64,000 nt of DNA, from contig NC_134830.1 of NCBI RefSeq assembly GCF_004210375.1, positions 9,734,001 to 9,798,000 of the forward strand. The letters are read 5' to 3'. The DNA is from Tachypleus tridentatus (lineage: Eukaryota > Arthropoda > Merostomata > Xiphosura > Limulidae). How positions within the stretch are numbered: the stretch's first letter is position 1; each line of letters starts with the position of its first letter. The notes beneath the pieces are model-generated. The model had not been told where the DNA came from, did not search any database, and was given only the letters and a program-made list of their open reading frames with translations. The position numbers and the translations under genes are program-made. This document shows positions 28,101-42,779 of this stretch, piece by piece.

Positions 28101-31100
28101 ATCTATATTTACGTTTTTTTTAAAACAAGTTTTCTACATGATCGAGAAAAGTCATACTAATTTAAATAACTATTTCATCCATAAACATACTTTAGTTTTA
28201 TCTGCCTACTCCTCACCTTATAGCTGATCCTTTCCTCTCCTACTTTTGAAGTGAATATGTTGACGAAATTTGATTTTTTATGTTTTCATTTATCTTACCA
28301 CAATCATCTATATTTACGTTTTTTTTAAAATAAGTTTTCTACATGATCGAGAAAAGTCATACTAATTTAAATAACTATTTCATCTATAAATATACTTTAG
28401 TTTTACCTGCCTCCTCCTCACCTTATAGTTGATCCTTTCCTCTCCTACTTTTGAAGTGAATATGTTGACGAAATTTTTTTTTTATGTTTTCATTTATCTT
28501 ACCACAATCATCTATATTTACGGTTTTTTTAAATAAGTTTTCTACATGATCTAGAAAAGTCATACTAATTTAAATAACTATTTCATCTATAAACATACTT
28601 TAGTTTTATCTGCCTCCTCCTCAGCTTATAGCTGATCCTTTCCTCTCCTACTTTTGAAGTGAATATGTTGACGAAATTTCATTTTTTATGTTTTCATTTA
28701 TCTTACCACAATCATCTATATTTACGGTTTTTTTTAAAATAAGTTTTCTACATGATCTAGAAAAGTCATACTAATTTAAATAACTATTTCATCTATAAAC
28801 ATACTTTAGTTTTATCTGCCTCATCCTCAGCTTATAGCTGATCCTTTCCTGTCCTACTTTTGAAATGAATATGTTGACGAAATTTGATTTTTTATGTTTT
28901 CATTTATCTTACCACAATCATCTATATTTACGGTTTTTTTTAAAATAAGTTTTCTACATGATCTAGAAAAGTCATACTAATTTAAATAACTATTTCATCT
29001 ATAAACACACTTTAGTTTTATCAGCTTCCTCCTCCCCTCATAGCTGATCCTTTCCTTTCCTACTTTTGAAGTGAATATGTTGACGAAATTTGATTTTTAT
29101 GTTTTCATTTATCTTACCACAATCATCTATATTTACTGTTTTTTTAAAATAAGTTTTCTACATGATCTAGAAAAGTCATACTAATTTAAATAACTATTTC
29201 ATCTATAAACATACTTTAGTTTTATCAGCCTCCTCCTCCCCTCATAGCTGATCCTTTCCTCTCCTACTTTTGAAGTGAATATGTTGACGAAATTTGATTT
29301 TTTATGTTTTCATTTGTCTTACCACAATTATCTATATTTACGTGTTTTTTTTAAAATATGTTTTCTGCATGATCGAGAAAAGCCATACTAATTTAAATAA
29401 CTATTTCATCCATAAACATACTTTAGTTTTATCTGCCTACTTCTCACCTTATGGCTGATACTTTCCTCTCCTTCTTTTGACGAAATTTGATTTTTTATGT
29501 TTTCATTTAGATTACCACAATCATCTATATTTACTGTTTTCTTTAAAATAATTTTCTACATGATCTAGAAAAGTCATACTAATTTAAATAACTATTTCAT
29601 CTATAAACATACTTTAGTTTTACCTGCCTCCTCCTCAGCTTATAGTTGATCCTTTCCTTTCTACTTTTGAAGTGAATATGTTGACGAAATTTCATTTTTT
29701 ATGTTTTCATTTATCTTACCACAATCATCTATATTTACGGTTTTTTTTAAAATAAGTTTTCTACATGATCGAGAAAAGTCATACTAATTTAAATAACTAT
29801 TTAATCTATAAACATACTTTAGGTTTATCAGCCTCCACTCTCCTCATAGCTGGTCCTTTCTTCTCCTACTTTTGAAGTGAATATGTTGACGAAATTTGAT
29901 TTTTTATGTTTTCATTTGTCTTTCCACAATTATCTATGTTTACGTGTTTTTTTTAAAATAAGTTTTCTACATGATCGAGAAAAGTCATACTAATTTAAAT
30001 AACTATTTCATCTATAAACATTAGTTTTATCTGTTTTCTCCTCAGCTTATAGCTGATCCTTTCCTCTTCTACTTTTGAAGTGAATATGTTGACGAAATTT
30101 GATTTTTTATGTTTTCATTTATCTTACCACAATCATCTATATTTACGGTTTTTTAAAAAATAAGTTCTCTACATTATTGAGAAAAGTCATTCTAATTTAA
30201 ATAACTATTTCATCTATAAACAAACTTTAGTTTTATCTGCCTCATCCTCAGCTTATAGCTGATCCTTTCCTCTCCTACTTTTGAAGTGAATATGTTGACG
30301 AAATTTGATTTTTTATGTTTTCATTTATCTTACCACAATCATCTATATTTACGGTTTTTTTTTAAATAAGTTTTCTACATGATCTAGAAAAGTCATACTA
30401 ATTTAAATAACTATTTCATCTATAAACATACTTTAGTTTTATCAGCCTCCTCCTCAGCTTATAGCTGATCCTTTCCTCTCCTACTTTTGAAGTGAATATG
30501 TTGACGAAATTTAATTTTTTATGTTTTCATTTATCTTATTACAATCATCTATATTTAATGTTTTTTTAAAATAAGTTTTCTACATGATCTAGAAAAGTCA
30601 TACTAATTTGAATAACTATTTCATCTATAAACATACTTTAGTTTTATCTGCCTCCTCCTCAGCTTATAGCTGATCCTTTCCTCTCCTACTTTTGAAGTGA
30701 ATATGTTGACGAAATTTGATTTTTTATGTTTTCATTTATCTTACCACAATCATCTATATTTACGGTTTTTTTTAAAATAAGTTTTCTACATGATCTAGAA
30801 AAGTCATACTAATTTAAATAACTATTTCATCTATAAACATACTTTAGTTTTATCTGCCTCCTCCTCAGCTTATAGCTGATCCTTTCCTCTCCTACTTTTG
30901 AAGTGAATATGTTGACGAAATTTGATTTTTTATGTTTTCATTTATCTTACCACAATCATCTATATTTACGGTTTTTTTTAAAATAAGTTTTCTACATGAT
31001 CTAGAAAAGTCATACTAATTTAAATAACTATTTCATCTATAAACATACTTTAGTTTTATCTGCCTCATACTCAGCTTATAGCTGATCCTTTCCTGTCCTA

Positions 31101-34100
31101 CTTTTGAAATGAATATGTTGACGAAATTTGATTTTTTATGTTTTCATTTATCTTACTACAATCATCTATATTTACGGTTTTTTTTTAAAATAAGTTTTCT
31201 ACATGATTTAGAAAAGTCATACTAATTTAAATAACTATTTCATCTATAAACATACTTTAGTTTTATCTGCCTCCTCCTCAGCTTATAGCTGATCCTTTCC
31301 TCTCCTACTTTTGAAGTGAATATGTTGACGAAATTTGATTTTTTATGTTTTCATTTATCTTACCACAATCATCTATATTTACTGGTTTTTTTTTAAATAA
31401 GTTTTCTACATGATCTAGAAAAGTCATACTAATTTAAATAACTATTTCATCTATAAACATACTTTAGTTTTATCTGCCTCCTCCTCAGCTTATAGCTGAT
31501 CCTTTCCTCTCCTATTTTTGAAGTGAATATGTTGACGAAATTTGATTTTTTATGTTTTCATTTATCTTACTACAATCATCTATATTTACTGTTTTTTTTA
31601 AATAAGTTTTCTACATGATCTAGAAAAGTCATACTATTTTAAATAACTATTTCATCTATAAACATACTTTAGTTTTATCTGCCTCCTCCTCAGCTTATAG
31701 CTGATCCTTTCCTCTCCTACTTTTGAAGTGAATATGTTGACGAAATTTGATTTTTTATGTTTTCATTTATCTTACCACAATCATCTATATTTACGGTTTT
31801 TTTTTAAATAAGTTTTCTACATGATCGAGAAAAGTCATACTAATTTAAATAACTATTTCATCCATAAACATACTTTAGTTTTATCTGCATACTCCTCACC
31901 TTATAGCTGATCCTTTCCTCTCCTACTTTTGAAGTGAATATGTTGACGAAATTTGATTTTTTATGTTTTCATTTATCTTACCACAATCATCTATATTTAC
32001 GGTTTTTTTTAAATAAGTTTTCTACATGATCTAGAAAAGTCATACTAATTTAAATAACTATTTTATCTATAAACATACCTCAGTGTTATCTGCTTCCTTC
32101 TCACCTTATAGCTGATCCTTTCCTCTTCTACTTTTGAAGTGAATATGTTGACGAAATTTGATTTTTTATGTTTTCATTTATCTTACCACAATCATCTATA
32201 TTTACGGTTTTTTTTAAAATAAGTTTTCTACATGATCTAGAAAAGTCATACTAATTTAAATAACTATTTCATCTATAAACAGACTTTAGTTTTATCAGCC
32301 TCCTTCTCCCCATATAGCTGATCCTTTCCTCTCCTACTTTTGAAATGAATATGTTGACGAAATTTGATTTTTTATGTTTTCATTTATCTTACCACAATCA
32401 TCTATATTTACGGTTTTTTCTAAAATAAGTTTTCTACATGATCTAGAAAAGTCATACTAATTTAAATAACTATTTAATCTATAAACATACTTTAGTTTTA
32501 TCAGCCTCCTCCTCCCCTCTCAGCTGATCCTTTCCTCTTCTACTTTTGAAGTGAATATGTTGAAGAAATTTGATTTTTATGTTTTCATTTGTCTTACCAC
32601 AATTATCTATATTTACGTTTTTTTTTAAAATAAGTTTTCTACATGATCGAGAAAAGCCATACTAATTTAAATAACTATTTCATCCATAAACATACTTTAG
32701 TTTTATCTGCCTCCTCCTCACCTTATAGCTGATCCTTTCCTCTCCTACTTTTGAAGTGAATATGTTGACGAAATTTGATTTTTTATGTTTTCATTTGTCT
32801 TACCACAATTATCTATATTTACGTTTTTTTAAAAACAAGTTTTCTACATGATCGAGAAAAGTCATACTAATTTAAATAACTATTTCATCCATAAACATAC
32901 TTTAGTTTTACCTGCCTCTTCTTCACCTTATAGTTGATCCTTTCCTCTCCTACTTTTGACGAAATTTGATTTTTTATGTTTTCATTTAGATTACCACAAT
33001 CATCTATATTTACTGTTTTTTTTAAAATAAGTTTTCTACATGATCTAGAAAAGTCATACTAATTTAAATAACTATTTCATCTATAAACATTAGTTTTACC
33101 TGTTTCCTCCTCAGCTTATAGTTGATCCTTTCCTCTCCTACTTTTGAAGTGAATATGTTGACGAAATTTCATTTTTTATGTTTTCATTTATCTTACCACA
33201 ATCATCTATATTTACGGTTTTTTTTTAAATAAGTTTTCTACATGATTTAGAAAAGTCATACTAATTTAAATAACTATTTCATCTATAAACATACTTTAGT
33301 TTTATCTGCCTCATCCTCAGCTTATAGCTGATCCTTTCCTCTCCTACTTTTGAAGTGAATATGTTGACGAAATTTCATTTTTTATGTTTTCATTTATCTT
33401 ACCACAATCATCTATATTTACGGTTTTTTTTAAAATAAGTTTTCTACATGATCTAGAAAAGTCATACTAATTTAAATAACTATTTCATCTATAAACACAC
33501 TTTAGTTTTATCAGCCTCCTCCTCCCCTCATAGCTGATCCTTTCCTCTCCTACTTTTGAAGTGAATATGTTGACGAAATTTAATTTTTATGTTTTCATTT
33601 ATCTTACCACAATCATCTATATTTACGGTTTTTTTAAAATAAGTTTTCTACATGATCGAGAAAAGTCATACTAATTTAAATAACTATTTCATCTATAAAC
33701 ATACTTTAGTTTTATCAGCCTTCCTCCTCACCTTATAGCTGATCCTTTCCTCTCCTACTTTTGAAGTGAATATGTTGACGAAATTTGATTTTTATGTTTT
33801 CATTTATCTTACCACAATCATCTATATTTACGTTTTTTTTTAAATAAGTTTTCTACATGATCGAGAAAAGTCATACTAATTTAAATAACTATTTCATCTA
33901 TAAACATACTTTAGTTTTATCTGCCTCCTCCTCACCTTATAGCTGATCCTTTCCTCTCCTACTTTTGAAGTGAATATGTTGACGAAATTTTTTTTATGTT
34001 TTCATTTATCTTACCACAATCATCTATATTTACTGTTTTTTTTAAAATAAGTTTTCTACATGATCTAGAAAAGTCATACTAATTTAAATAACTATTTCAT

Positions 34101-37100
34101 CTATAAACATACTTTAGTTTTATCTGCCTTCCTCCTCAGCTTATAGTTGATCCTTTCCTCTCCTACTTTTGAAGTGAATATGTTGACGAAATTTCATTTT
34201 TTATGTTTTCATTTATCTTACCACAATCATCTATATTTACGGTTTTTTTTTAAATAAGTTTTCTACATCATCGAGGAAAGTCATACTAATTTAAATAACT
34301 ATTTCATCTATAAACATACTTTAGTTTTATCTGCCTCCTCCTCAGCTTATAGCTGATCCTTTCCTCTCCTACTTTTGAAGTGAATATGTTGACGAAATTT
34401 GATTTTTTATGTTTTCATTTATCTTACCACAATCATCTATATTTACGGTTTTTTTTTAATATAAGTTTTCTACATGATCTAGAAAAGTCATACTAATTTA
34501 AATAACTATTTCATCTATAAACATACTTTAGTTTTATCTGCCTCCTCCTCACCTTATAGCTGATCCTTTCCTCTCCTACTTTTGAAGTGAATATGTTGAC
34601 GAAATTTGATTTTTTATGTTTTCATTTATCTTACCACAATCATCTATATTTACGGTTTTTTTTAAAATAAGTTTTCTACATGATCTAGAAAAGTCATACT
34701 AATTTAAATAACTATTTCATCTATAAACATACTTTAGTTTTATCAGCCTCCTCCTCCCTCATAGCTGATCCTTTCCTCTCCTACTTTTGAAGTGAATATG
34801 TTGACGAAATTTGATTTTTTATGTTTTCATTTATCTTACCACAATCATCTATATTTACGGTTTTTTTTAAAATAAGTTTTCTACATGATCTAGAAAAGTC
34901 ATACTAATTTAAATAACTATTTCATCTATAAACATACTTTAGTTTTATCTGCCTCCTCCTCAGCTTATAGCTGATCCTTTCCTCTCCTACTTTTGAAGTG
35001 AATATGTTGACGAAATTTGATTTTTTATGTTTTCATTTATCTTACCACAATTATCTATATTTACGGTTTTTTTAAAATAAGTTTTCTACATGATCTAGAA
35101 AAGTCATACTAATTTAAATAACTATTTCATCTATAAACATACTTTAGTTTTATCTGCCTCCTCCTCACCTTATAGCTGATCCTTTCCTCTCTACTTTTGA
35201 AGTGAATATGTTGACGAAATTTGATTTTTTTATGTTTTCATTTATCTTACCACAATCATCTATATTTACGTTTTTTTTAAAATAAGTTTTCTACATGATC
35301 TAGAAAAGTCATACTAATTTAAATAACTATTTCATCTATAAACATACTTTAGTTTTATCTGCCTCCTCCTCAGCTTATAGCTGATCCTTTCCTCTCCTAC
35401 TTTTGAAGTGAATATGTTGACGAAATTTGATTTTTATGTTTTCATTTATCTTACCACAATCATCTATATTTACGGTTTTTTAAAAATAAGTTTTCTACAT
35501 GATCTAGAAAAGTCATACTAATTTAAATAACTATTTCATCTATAAACATACTTTAGTTTTATCAGCCTCCTCCTCAGCCCTCATAGCTGATCCTTTCCTC
35601 TCCTACTTTTGAAGTGAATATGTTGACGAAATTTGATTTTTTACGTTTTCATTTGTCTTACCACAATCATCTATATTTACGTTTTTTTTTAAAATAAGTT
35701 TTCTACATGATCGAGAAAAGTCATACTAATTTAAATAACTATTTCATCTATAAACATACTTTAGTTTTATCTGCCTCCTCCTCACCTTATAGCTGATCCT
35801 TTCCTCTCCTACTTTTGAAGTGAATATGTTGACGAAATTTGATTTTTATGTTTTCATTTATCTTACCACAATCATCTATATTTACTGTTTTTTTTAAAAT
35901 AAGTTTTCTACATGATCTAGAAAAGTCATACTAATTTAAATAACTATTTCATCTATAAACATACTTTAGTTTTATCTGCCTCCTCCTCAGCTTATAGCTG
36001 ATCCTTTCCTCTCCTACTTTTGAAGTGAATATGTTGACGAAATTTCATTTTTTATGTTTTCATTTATCTTACCACAATCATCTATATTTACGGTTTTTTT
36101 TAAAATAAGTTTTCTACATGATCGAGAAAAGTCATACTAATTTAAATAACTATTTCATCTATAAACATACTTTAGTTTTATCAGCCTCCTCCTCCCCTTA
36201 TAGCTGATCCTTTCCTCTCCTACTTTTGAAGTGAATATGTTGACGAAATTTGATTTTTTATGTTTTCATTTATCTTACTACAATCATCTATATTTACTGT
36301 TTTTTTAAAATAAGTTTTCTAAATGATCTAGAAAAGTCATACTAATTTAAATAACTATTTCATCTATAAACACACTTTAGTTTTATCTGCCTCCTCCTCA
36401 GCTTATAGCTGATCCTTTCCTCTTCTACTTTTGAAGTGAATATGTTGACGAAATTTGATTTTTTATGTTTTCATTTATCTTACCACAATCATCTATATTT
36501 ACTGTTTTTTTTTAAATAAGTTTTCTACATGATTTAGAAAAGTCATACTAAATTAAATAACTATTTCATCTATAAACATACTTTAGTTTTATCTGCCTCT
36601 TTCCTCCTCTTTTGACTTATAGCTGATCCTTTCCTCTTCTACTTTTGAAGTGAATATGTTGACGAAATTTGATTTTTTATGTTTTCATTTATCTTACCAC
36701 AATCATCTATATTTACGTTTTTTTTAAAAATAAGTTTTCTACATGATCGAGAAAAGTCATACTAATTTAAATAACTATTTCATCTATAAACATACTTTAG
36801 TTTTATCTGCCTCCTCCTCCCTTATAGCTGATCCTTTCCTCTCCTACTTTTGAAGTGAATATGTTGACGAAATTTGATTTTTTATGTTTTCATTTATCTT
36901 ACCACAATTATCTATATTTACGTTTTTTTTAAAATAAGTTTTCTACATGATCGAGAAAAGTCATACTAATTTAAATAACTATTTCATCTATAAACATACT
37001 TTAGTTTTACCTGCCTCCTCCTCACCTTATAGTTGATCCTTTCCTCTCCTACTTTTTGAAGTGAAATTTGACGAAATTTTTTTTTATGTTTTCATTTATC

Positions 37101-40100
37101 TTACCACAATCATCTATATTTACGGTTTTTTTAAATAAGTTTTCTACATGATCTAGAAAAGTCATACTAATTTAAATAACTATTTCATCTATAAACATAC
37201 TTTAGTTTTATCCTGCCTCCTCCTCAGCTTATAGCTGATCCTTTCCTCTCCTACTTTTGAAGTGAATATGTTGACGAAATTTGATTTTTATGTTTTCATT
37301 TATCTTACCACAATCATCTATATTTACGGTTTTTTTTTAAAATAAGTTTTCTACATGATCGAGAAAAGTCATACTAATTTAAATAACTATTTCATCTATA
37401 AACATACTTTAGTTTTATCTGCCTCCTCCTCAGCTTATAGCTGATCCTTTCCTCTTCTACTTTTGAAGTGAATATGTTGACGAAATTTCATTTTTTATGT
37501 TTTCATTTATCTTACCACAATCATCTATATTTACGGTTTTTTTTAAAATAAGTTTTCTACATGATCTTAGAAAAGTCATACTAATTTAAATAACTATTTC
37601 ATCTATAAACATACTTTAGTTTTATCTGCCTCCTCCTCAGCTTATAGCTGATCCTTTCCTCTCCTACTTTTGAAGTGAATATGTTGACGAAATTTGATTT
37701 TTTATGTTTTCATTTATCTTACCACAATCATCTATATTTACGGTTTTTTTTTAAATAAGTTTTCTACATGATCGAGAAAAGTCATACTAATTTAAATAAC
37801 TATTTCATCTATAAACACACTTTAGTTTTATCAGCCTCCTCCTCCCCTCATAGCTGATCCTTTCCTCTCCTACTTTTGAAATGAATATGTTGACGAAATT
37901 TGATTTTTTATGTTTTCATTTATCTTACTACAATCATCTATATTTACTGTTTTTTTTAAATAAGTTTTCTACATGATCTAGAAAAGTCATACTATTTTAC
38001 ATAACTATTTCATCTATAAACATTAGTTTTACCTGTTTCCTCCTCAGCTTATAGTTGATCCTTTCCTCTCCTACTTTTGAAGTGAATATGTTGACGAAAT
38101 TTGATTTTTATGTTTTCATTTATCTTACCACAATCATCTATATTTACGGTTTTTTTTTTAAATAAGTTTTCTACATGATCGAGAAAAGTCATACTAATTT
38201 AAATAACTATTTCATCTATAAACATACTTTAGTTTTATCTGCCTCCTCCTCAGCTTATAGCTGATCCTTTCCTCTCCTACTTTTGAAGTGAATATGTTGA
38301 CGAAATTTGATTTTTATGTTTTCATTTATCTTACCACAATCATCTATATTTACGTTTTTTTTTTAAATAAGTTTTCTACATGATCTGAAAAGTCATACTA
38401 ATTTAAATAACTATTTCATCTATAAACATACTTTAGTTTTACCTGCCTCCTCCTCAGCTTATAGCTGATCCTTTCCTCTTCTACTTTTGAAGTGAATATG
38501 TTGACGAAATTTGATTTTTTATGTTTTCATTTATCTTACCACAATCATCTATATTTACGGTTTTTTTAAAATAAGTTTTCTACATGATCGAGAAAAGTCA
38601 TACTAATTTAAATAACTATTTCATCTATAAACATACTTTAGTTTTATCAGCCTCCTCCTCCCCTCATAGCTGATCCTTTCCTCTCCTACTTTTGAAGTGA
38701 ATATGTTGACGAAATTTGATTTTTTATGTTTTCATTTATCTTACCACAATTATCTATATTTACGTTTTTTTTTAAAATAAGTTTTCTACATGATCGAGAA
38801 AAGTCATACTAATTTAAATAACTATTTCATCTATAAACATACTTTAGTTTTATCAGCTTCCTCCTCTCACCTTATAGCTGATCCTTTCCTCTCCTACTTT
38901 GAAGTGAATATGTTGACGAAATTTGATTTTTTATGTTTTCATTTATCTTACCACAATCATCTATATTTACGTTTTTTTAAAATAAGTTTTCTACATGATC
39001 GAGAAAAGTCATACTAATTTAAATAACTATTTCATCTATAAACATACTTTAGTTTTATCTGCCTCCTCCTCACCTTATAGCTTGATCCTTTCCTCTCTCC
39101 TTTTGAAGTGAATATGTTGACGAAATTTGATTTTTTATGTTTTCATTTGTCTTACCACAATTATCTATATTTACGTTTTTTCTTAAAAACAAGTTTTCTA
39201 CGTGATCGAGAAAAGTCATACTAATTTAAATAACTATTTCATCCATAAACACTACTTTAGTTTTATCTGCCTACCTCCCTCACCTTATAGCTGATCCTTT
39301 CCTCTCCTACTTTTGAAGTGAATATGTTGACGAAATTTGATTTTTTATGTTTTCATTTGTCTTACCACAATTATCTATATTTACGTTTTTTTTAAAATAA
39401 GTTTTCTACATGATCGAGAAAAGTCATACTAATTTAAATAACTATTTCATCCATAAACATACTTTAGTTTTATCTGCCTCCTCCTCTCACTTTATAGTTG
39501 ATCCTTTCCTCCCTTTTTTGAAGTGAATATGTTGACGAAATTTCATTTTTTATGTTTTCATTTATCTTACCACAATCATCTATATTTACGGTTTTTTTTA
39601 AAATAAGTTTTCTACATGATCTAGAAAAGTCATACTAATTTAAATAACTATTTCATCTATAAACATACTTTAGTTTTATCTGCCTCCTCCTCAGCTTATA
39701 GCTGATCCTTTCCTCTCCCTACTTTGAAGTGAATATGTTGACGAAATTTGATTTTTTTATGTTTTCATTTATCTTACCACAATCATCTATATTTACGGTT
39801 TTTTTAAAAATAAGTTTTCTACATGATCGAGAAAAGTCATACTAATTTAAATAACTATTTCATCTATAAACATACTTTTAGTTTTATTTGCAGCCTCCCT
39901 CACCTCATAGCTGATCCTTTCCCTCCTACCTTTGAAGTGAATATGTTGACGAAATTTGATTTTTTATGTTTTCATTTGTCTTACCACAATTATCTATATT
40001 TACGAGTTTTTTTAAAATAAGTTTTCTACATGATCGAGAAAAGTCATACTAATTTAAATAACTATTTCATCTATAAACATTTTAGTTTTACCTGTTCTTC

Positions 40101-41400
40101 TCCTCAGCTTATAGTTGATCCTTTCCTCTCTACTTTGAAGTGAATATGTTGACGAAATTTCATTTTTTATGTTTTCATTTATCTTACCACAATCATCTAT
40201 ATTTACGGTTTTTTTTTAAAATAAGTTTTCTACATGATCGAGAAAAGTCATACTAATTTAAATAACTATTTAATCTATAAACATACTTTAGTTTTATCAG
40301 CCTCCTCCTCTCTCCTCATAGCTGATCCTTTCTTCTCCTACTTTTGAAGTGAATATGTTGACGAAATTTGATTTTTTTATTTTTTATTTGTCTTAGAACA
40401 ATTATCTATATTTACGAGTTTTTAAAAATAAGTTTTTTACATGATCGAGAAAAAGTCATACTAATTTAAATAACTATTTCATCTAAAACATTAGTTTTAT
40501 ATTGTTTTCTCCTCAGCTTATAGTTGATCCTTTCCTCTTCTACTTTTAAAGTGAATATGTTGACGAAATTTCATTTTTTATGTTTTCATTTATCTTACCA
40601 CAATCATCTATATTTACGTTTTTTTTAAATAAGTTTTCTACATGATTTAGAAAAGTCATACTAATTTAAATAACTATTTCATCTATAAACATACTTTAGT
40701 TTTATCTGCCTCCTCCTCCTCTTATAGCTGATCCTTTCCTCTCCTACTTTTGAAGTGAATATGTTGACGAAATTTGATTTTTATGTTTTCATTTATCTTA
40801 CCACAATCATCTATATTTACGGTTTTTTTTAAATAAGTTTTCTACATGATCTAGAAAAGTCATACTAATTTAAATAACTATTTCATCTATAAACACACTT
40901 TAGTTTTATCAGCCTTCTCCTCCCCCTTCATAGCTGATCCTTTCCTCTCCTCTACTTTGAAGTGAATATGTTGACGAAATTTGATTTTTTATGTTTTCAT
41001 TTATCTTACCACAATCATCTATATTTACGGGTTTTTTTAAAATAAGTTTTCTACATGATCGAGAAAAGTCATACTAATTTAAATAACTATTTCATCTATA
41101 AACACTTTTTAGTTTTATCTGCTTCCTCCTCAGCTTATAGCTGATCCTTTCCTCTTCTACTTTTGAAGTGAATATGTTGACGAAATTTCATTTTTATGTT
41201 TTCATTTGTCTTACCACAATTATCTATATTTACGTTTTTTTTAAAATAAGTTTTCTACATGATCGAGAAAAGTCATACTAAATTTAAATAACTATTTCAT
41301 CTATAAACATACTTTAGTTTTACCTGTTTTCTCCTCAGCTTATAGCTGATCCTTTCCTCTCCTACTTTTGAAGTGAATATGTTGACGAAATTTGATTTTT

Positions 41401-41900
41401 NNNNNNNNNNNNNNNNNNNNNNNNNNNNNNNNNNNNNNNNNNNNNNNNNNNNNNNNNNNNNNNNNNNNNNNNNNNNNNNNNNNNNNNNNNNNNNNNNNNN
41501 NNNNNNNNNNNNNNNNNNNNNNNNNNNNNNNNNNNNNNNNNNNNNNNNNNNNNNNNNNNNNNNNNNNNNNNNNNNNNNNNNNNNNNNNNNNNNNNNNNNN
41601 NNNNNNNNNNNNNNNNNNNNNNNNNNNNNNNNNNNNNNNNNNNNNNNNNNNNNNNNNNNNNNNNNNNNNNNNNNNNNNNNNNNNNNNNNNNNNNNNNNNN
41701 NNNNNNNNNNNNNNNNNNNNNNNNNNNNNNNNNNNNNNNNNNNNNNNNNNNNNNNNNNNNNNNNNNNNNNNNNNNNNNNNNNNNNNNNNNNNNNNNNNNN
41801 NNNNNNNNNNNNNNNNNNNNNNNNNNNNNNNNNNNNNNNNNNNNNNNNNNNNNNNNNNNNNNNNNNNNNNNNNNNNNNNNNNNNNNNNNNNNNNNNNNNN
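41401..41900. other. Assembly gap (500 N)
   Basis: Exactly 500 undetermined bases separate the satellite from a Jockey retrotransposon fragment. The round length suggests a scaffolding placeholder, not a measured distance. The missing sequence must contain the right end of the satellite or more of it, and may contain the 3' half of the adjacent minus-strand retrotransposon. Confidence 0.97.
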
Positions 41901-42610
41901 GAAAGAAGGCTACTTGACCTGGTTTGAGCTTCCACCAAAGCGCACTGGTTGGATGGCATTGACCTTGGTCAGTCTCCCTTAAATGATGGGAAAATGATCA
42001 CTGTCCCATGGGTCACTGTCAACTCTCAAGAAGAGTGAAGGGGAGCAAATAGAGAGAGTAATAGAAGTAAAAGACTATTTGGTACATGAAAATATAATTA
42101 AAGATCAGTATAGAAGAAAGGTTAGTCAATATAGTCTATAGTCAAGAGCATATGCTCTACAGAGTGACCCCTCCTATCAATATTAGCACTTCCCCAGAGG
42201 GGATGACGTCCATTAAAGTCCCCCAGGACTAAAGAGGGAGATGGCAACTGTTCAATGAAAGCATCAAGGTCTGAGTGATCATAGGTCTCTCCAGGAGACA
42301 GGTAGAGATAACAATCACTGATGGGTGTGACCCAAGGAAATACAAATGGATATAGCCTCAAGGGTGTGTATTGAAGGGCAAAGACAAAGAGGGTGAGCGC
42401 GTGTTGGTTGGCCAGTGGTGCCACCCTTCCATGCACTCATTCATCACACAACTTGTTATTCCGGTACAAAGAAAACTCCTAAAAGACAACTGTGTCAGTG
42501 GGTTTCAAAAACGTTTTCTGTGGTGACAAACACACAGGATGGTAAGAATCAATCAAAGCATTAACGTTAGACTGGAAACCTCGACAGTTCCAGTGTATCT
42601 GAAACTGGCC
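41901..42610 (-). pseudogene. Jockey ORF2 endonuclease-domain remnant
   Basis: The start of the exonuclease-endonuclease-phosphatase domain is visible as FQIHWNCRGFQSNVNALI near 42610. In a second frame the stretch 42436-42122 contains LYLSPGETYDHSDLDAFIEQ, then the catalytic-loop motif LGDFNGRHPLWGS and RRGHSVEHMLL. The terminal SDHFPII motif with its catalytic histidine is encoded at about 41985-42003. This domain nicks target DNA to prime reverse transcription in non-LTR elements. At least two frameshifts and several stops break it. The polymerase domain that should follow lies in the gap or is absent. Confidence 0.82.
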
Positions 42611-42779
42611 ATCAGGTGGGAGGAGGAATTGGGCAGGAGCTATTCTGTTTTCAACACTCCATTTTTCTTTAGTGGATGGAGGTATGTCAACCTCCATGAA
42701 TCATGCTCTGTGTTGAGTAGGCAGGTCTTTGTTGGTGGGTGTGGATTACAGTTATTGAGGATGTGAATGAATAATCATT

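Larger units (their letters stand above)
1..41400. repeat. Satellite DNA array, ~205-bp monomer, about 200 tandem copies
   Basis: A single family of head-to-tail monomers fills the whole stretch without interruption by any other sequence. Successive occurrences of the marker TGTTGACGAAATTTG start at 1081, 1288, 1493, 1698 and 1904, giving periods of 205-207 bp. Each monomer has, in order, a pyrimidine-rich block (TCCTCCTC...), a TAGCTGATCC segment, the TGTTGACG marker, an ATGTTTTCATTTATCTTACC segment, a short T6-T10 tract followed by AAAATAAG, a small dyad around TCTACATGAT, and an AT-rich tail ending ACTTTAGTTTTATC. Single-base variants define subtypes, for example GATCTAG versus GATCGAG and CATCTATAAAC versus CATCCATAAAC. 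All copies have the same orientation. The array starts mid-monomer at base 1 and ends at the N run, so both true ends are missing. No coding capacity is visible. It could be centromeric, pericentromeric or an intronic satellite block; the sequence does not decide. Confidence 0.98.

Noticed and set aside
38790..39017. Open frame of 75 codons inside the satellite
   Set aside because: It exists only because single-base indels in this monomer open a frame through the repeat unit. The same unit is closed by stops in almost all other copies.
39823..40020. Open frame of 65 codons inside the satellite
   Set aside because: It is the same repeat-derived frame as at 38790-39017, again opened by local indels near the contig end.
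1..41400. CRISPR-like or phage-like direct repeats
   Set aside because: Monomers are contiguous with no unique spacers, and the window has spliced exons and animal retrotransposons. It is eukaryotic satellite DNA.
1..41400. Centromere identity of the satellite
   Set aside because: Array size, monomer length and higher-order structure would fit, but adjacency to EFTUD2 argues against it. No CENP-B-box-like motif was seen, so it was left undecided.
41297..41982. Long open frames spanning the N run on both strands
   Set aside because: The frames are open only because undetermined bases cannot contain stops.
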